Assembly (NCBI GenBank): GCA_020634035.1
Contig: JACKCM010000001.1
Coordinates: forward strand, 558,001-622,000
DNA length: 64,000 bases
Direction of reading: 5' to 3'
From: Candidatus Obscuribacterales bacterium
Lineage (GTDB): Bacteria > Cyanobacteriota > Vampirovibrionia > Obscuribacterales > Obscuribacteraceae
A program made the translations under genes and the position numbers. Position 1 is the first letter of the stretch. Each line of letters starts with the position of its first letter. This document shows positions 60,862-64,000 of this stretch, piece after piece. Below the pieces are notes generated by a model. The model was not told the origin of the DNA. It did not search any database and worked only from the letters and a program-made list of their open reading frames with translations.

Positions 60862-63183
60862 TTAGTGGAATTTCAGGTCTCTGACCTGTCTTGCATCGGG
60901 GTAATAGCGTCTCAATAACTGGGCTACCGTGCTCATCTCTTTTTTCCTGCCCTCTTCCCGGGCGAGATCGTATTTAGTCCAGAGCGCCATCCAGTTGGAT
61001 GGATTGAGCATTAGAGACTGATCCAGCATTAACACCGCTTTTGGTGTGTATTCGAGCTTGTGCTTTTTCTTGATTTTCTCCTGGTGCTCTTTATCAAGCA
61101 GCATCGTGGCAGCAATAGCATAGGGGTCGGATTGGGTTGGATCGGCTGTCATCGCTCTAGAAATTAGAGAGCTTGCATAGTCGAGATAATCTTCTGGTTT
61201 TTCCGAAAGGAAATATCTTGCCCAGGAAGCCAGAATTCTCGATTGGATGTCGGTTTTGTTGCTGACCATGGCCAGTTGAACGGCACGAGAGTAACTTTTG
61301 TTGATCTGTTCGCTGGTCAACTTTCCTGTTACGGCAGCCAGATAGGTAAATTCAGAAAGAATCTCGCCGGCGGCTCCATACTGTTTTCTGGTCAGGGCTC
61401 GGTCTTTCAATTTTTTGAGTTCGTTGAGGGCATTGGATCTATTTTCGTCACAGTAATAAGCTACCTTTATGGCATCAAGTCTCTTCAATAGTGCTTCTTC
61501 GGACCGCTGTTGTTTCGATTTCTCGAAGAGGATCTTCTGGTCGGCATAGTCTATGGTGATTCTGTAGCGACTGAGCAGTGGGTTGCCGATGATCGCCAGG
61601 TTTCCGCCAGATATCAGGCCAGGGCTGTTTTTGCCATTGCCCGGTGCTATAGAGAAAATCGGGTTTTTGATGGAAAGCTGTCCGATCTTGAGGTTCTTGA
61701 AGCGGATGGCGCCGGTTTTGACAACTTTTCCGTCTAGACCTTTGATGGAGCCTACCGGCAATATCGGCGTATCCGTCAATACATCTTTGACCAGGTGTTC
61801 GGAGACATGGTTGAAGGCGGCACCTGAATCGAGCAAAAAGGTCAGCTCCAGATTGTTGTCGAGAACACCGTCCACAGCCAGTCCCGATACGCCAAGGGAT
61901 GGTTTTGTCTCTACGACTATGCCTTTATCGGTATCGAGTCTGGTATCGGGGCGTCTGAGTTCCAGTTTGCGCTCCGGATAATCTATCGTTAGCTGGAAGC
62001 GCTTCAGAAGATTGGCTCCGATCAATCCTGCCGGTTTGATTCTCAGGTTGGCTGCGAAGTTTTTGAGGGGAGCGACGGCCACCGAGATGTCGTTAATGGT
62101 GAGGTCTCCCAGTCTAACCGAATCCAGATTCATGAATTGCATTTTCATCGCCCCGGAGCCGGTGGTGATGTTGAAGTCTCCGGAATCTCTTATTCCAAGG
62201 GACTTAGCTACTTCTGAGTCGATAATCGACTGGGTGGCCCCGGTGTCGATCAAAAATGTGAGCTCTTTTTCTCCATTTACTTTTGCCTTGATCAAGATCT
62301 CGTTGGCGACCAGCTTGAAGGGTATCAGTACTGGACCGGAGAGCAATCTCTCAGGAATTTCCTGGGCCGGCAGCTTGAAAATATCGTCCGAAACGGCAGA
62401 GGTTAGATCGTATTTCTGAATTTGAAAGTCGCTGACCTTTTTTTGGTCCGAGTATTCTATTAACCGATACGGTGTTCTGGTGCCTTCCAGCTCTTTGTAG
62501 TCTGCGTATTCATAGGCTTTTACACAGTTGACTCCTTGCTCGGTATCAGTGCCTGTGTATTCGGTTCTGGCGACAAGATGGGTCCTGGGATCTATGTAGA
62601 GAACTGAATCCTTGCCATCATCTGCGGTGACTATGAGAGTTAGATATTTTTTGCCTCTTAGCTTTTTTGTCTCGCCTTTTTTAATGGCACGATCTGGCTC
62701 TTGCAGGTTCTCTAGAAGCAGCAGTCCGTGTAGCTGGTCTTCAAGGATGCGTTGCGAAGTGATGCGGTCGGTCGGCATGGCGTGATTGCCTTGCTGGGTC
62801 CAGCATGACTGGCCGTCAAAGCAGGTTATAACGGTCTGACCCATGAAGTTCGATTTCAGATATTGTTTTTTGCCTTTTGAAATCAGCATGCAGTCCAATT
62901 TGTTTGAAGAGCCTGATATCGAAGAGATCTGCTCCAGGATGCCCTGGGCGTGATAGCCTTTTTCGTTCAAGCCGACAATGTTTTCGAGACCGCCGTGGGC
63001 TTTCACCACTTTGAGTGCCAGAGCCCTGGCTTCTTTGTTCTCTTTCGAGCCGGGCGCGATGACGTTTAAGTGTTCTGCGGTATTAAGTGCGGCGACGGGC
63101 AGAGGCGCTGCGAGGAGAGAGCCTGAAAGAAAAGAAGCCAGTACCAGTAATTTAATATGCATAAACAGGGTTGCCGGGGACAT
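60862..63183 (-). CDS. Secreted protein with two retropepsin-like aspartyl protease domains
   Basis: 773 residues. Signal peptide (MHIKLLVLASFLSGSLLAAP, starting at residue 8; that second ATG at 63162 is also a possible start). About 40-260 is a beta-rich region that could be a lipoprotein-carrier-like domain (GKKQYLKSNFMGQTVI). Two retropepsin signatures follow: FLIDTGATQSIID (near 308) and FLLDSGAAFNHVS (near 446), each with the D-[TS]-G-A core of single-chain aspartyl proteases. The last ~180 residues look like helical repeats. Both active-site cores are intact, so two half-domains may pair within one chain. Confidence 0.85.
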   Translation of the reverse strand: MSPATLFMHIKLLVLASFLSGSLLAAPLPVAALNTAEHLNVIAPGSKENKEARALALKVVKAHGGLENIVGLNEKGYHAQGILEQISSISGSSNKLDCMLISKGKKQYLKSNFMGQTVITCFDGQSCWTQQGNHAMPTDRITSQRILEDQLHGLLLLENLQEPDRAIKKGETKKLRGKKYLTLIVTADDGKDSVLYIDPRTHLVARTEYTGTDTEQGVNCVKAYEYADYKELEGTRTPYRLIEYSDQKKVSDFQIQKYDLTSAVSDDIFKLPAQEIPERLLSGPVLIPFKLVANEILIKAKVNGEKELTFLIDTGATQSIIDSEVAKSLGIRDSGDFNITTGSGAMKMQFMNLDSVRLGDLTINDISVAVAPLKNFAANLRIKPAGLIGANLLKRFQLTIDYPERKLELRRPDTRLDTDKGIVVETKPSLGVSGLAVDGVLDNNLELTFLLDSGAAFNHVSEHLVKDVLTDTPILPVGSIKGLDGKVVKTGAIRFKNLKIGQLSIKNPIFSIAPGNGKNSPGLISGGNLAIIGNPLLSRYRITIDYADQKILFEKSKQQRSEEALLKRLDAIKVAYYCDENRSNALNELKKLKDRALTRKQYGAAGEILSEFTYLAAVTGKLTSEQINKSYSRAVQLAMVSNKTDIQSRILASWARYFLSEKPEDYLDYASSLISRAMTADPTQSDPYAIAATMLLDKEHQEKIKKKHKLEYTPKAVLMLDQSLMLNPSNWMALWTKYDLAREEGRKKEMSTVAQLLRRYYPDARQVRDLKFH

Positions 63184-63236
63184 TGTAGAATTAGTATTTT
63201 CCGTTATTGGCCGTGAACTACAAGACGAGGTCTCTC

Positions 63237-64000
63237 ATGAAGATTTCATCTAAGCTGTCCGGAGAGATTCGCATCGCCCGCAGCAAAAGTGATGTGAGGA
63301 GCTGGTACGACTCTGTCCGCTCTGAGTTTCCCGGATCTGTCATCGGTTTTGTGCCGACCATGGGTGCTCTTCACAAAGGTCATGAAACCTTAATAGAATC
63401 AGCTTCGACCAGATGCGATCGAGTGGTCGTCTCGATTTTTGTCAATCCCACCCAGTTCGGACCGGGAGAGGATCTCGATAAATATCCCAGGACTTTCGAA
63501 GCGGATCTGGAGATTTGTAAAAGACACGGGGTTGATCTGGTTTTCAGTCCGGAGCCGGCGGAGCTTTATCAAACCGGCACAGAAGCGCTGACCGTTATTG
63601 AACCGCCCCGAGAGCTGATTGAGCGTCTGTGTGGATTAAGTAGACCCGGTCATTTTTGCGGTGTTGCCACTGTGGTAGCCAAACTTTTCAACATAGTTCG
63701 ACCGGATAAAGCTTATTTTGGTGAGAAAGACTTTCAGCAATTGCAGGTTGTCAAAAGGATGGTTCGGGATCTGGATATCCCTGTAGAGATTGTTCCGGTG
63801 CCGACCGTACGCGATCACGATGGGCTGGCTCTTAGTTCTAGAAATGCCTATCTTTCTGAAGAACAACGTGCAATAGCCCCGCGTTTGCAAGCTGGTCTGG
63901 TTCGAATCGGTGAGCTTGTGAGGGGCCAGGAGAAGCTGGCTCTGTCAGAGGCGATCGATCTTGTTAGGGTCGATCTTTCTGAAAATGGCGGATTCAATAT
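63237..64000 (+). CDS. panC: Pantothenate synthetase, 3' end outside window
   Basis: Joins pantoate and beta-alanine, in the CoA pathway. The PTMGALHKGHETLIESA motif (near 39-55), FVNPTQFGPGEDLDKYPR, YFGEKDFQQL and LSSRNAYLSEEQ are typical. GAGG precedes the ATG at 63237. The frame is open to the end of the window (254 codons). It may also carry a fused cytidylate kinase as in cyanobacteria, but that part is not in view. Confidence 0.93.
   Translation, partial: MKISSKLSGEIRIARSKSDVRSWYDSVRSEFPGSVIGFVPTMGALHKGHETLIESASTRCDRVVVSIFVNPTQFGPGEDLDKYPRTFEADLEICKRHGVDLVFSPEPAELYQTGTEALTVIEPPRELIERLCGLSRPGHFCGVATVVAKLFNIVRPDKAYFGEKDFQQLQVVKRMVRDLDIPVEIVPVPTVRDHDGLALSSRNAYLSEEQRAIAPRLQAGLVRIGELVRGQEKLALSEAIDLVRVDLSENGGFN

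Overview
The window looks like a chromosomal segment of a deep-branching bacterium related to Cyanobacteria, most likely Candidatus Melainabacteria/Vampirovibrionia of the Obscuribacterales type. This is an inference. It rests on a roughly balanced base composition, a PPK2-type polyphosphate enzyme beside a full fatty-acid oxidation set, a cyanobacterial/plant-type BT1 transporter, an LRR protein kinase, and many small secreted or membrane proteins without clear relatives. No rRNA, tRNA, IS element, prophage or CRISPR array was seen.

Layout. 1-7.7 kb: two unrecognised genes, glycogen debranching enzyme (glgX), small membrane proteins, and a CCA-adding enzyme. 7.8-16.8 kb is the replication-origin neighbourhood: dnaA-dnaN (and one secreted protein) run leftward, and rpmH-rnpA-yidD-yidC-jag plus a membrane protein and an oligopeptide-type binding lipoprotein run rightward. 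The dnaA-dnaN spacer has the order expected of an origin: degenerate DnaA boxes, a GC-rich block, TAG triplets (DnaA-trio-like) and an AT-rich stretch. 17.5-24.8 kb: a 1542-residue protein that joins a Vsr/DUF559-like nuclease segment, a UvrD-type helicase, a long Ala/Glu/Gln coiled coil and two C-terminal zinc ribbons, followed by a convergent small gene and an LRR Ser/Thr kinase. 24.9-31.8 kb: a PVDRGP-repeat protein, a PAS histidine kinase/response regulator pair, secreted TPR-type proteins and coaE. 32.2-38.9 kb: tsaE, topA, clpC, then two small paralogous genes on the opposite strand.

39.1-47.7 kb is a lipid-catabolism block: acyl-CoA synthetase, divergent patatin-like lipase, thiolase, FadB-type bifunctional enzyme, then PPK2. 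A MaoC hydratase lies further on at 53.9 kb. Together they would release, activate and beta-oxidise fatty acids. 48-57.7 kb: an internally duplicated protein, HtrA protease, a thioredoxin-like [2Fe-2S] ferredoxin, an isochorismatase-like hydrolase, a methyltransferase, a BT1 transporter and OsmC. 57.8-64 kb: a striking fusion of a dephospho-CoA-kinase-like domain to a Cys-rich segment, a membrane span and an extracytoplasmic domain, with a structured leader; a beta-rich protein; a secreted double-retropepsin protein; and the start of panC. CoA biosynthesis is thus represented three times (coaE, the coaE-like fusion, panC).

The most promising undescribed items are the CoaE-Cys-rich-membrane fusion with its hairpin leader, the nuclease-helicase-zinc-ribbon protein with an inverted repeat that overlaps its ribosome binding site, the paired small proteins next to clpC, and the Ig-like insertion in YidC.
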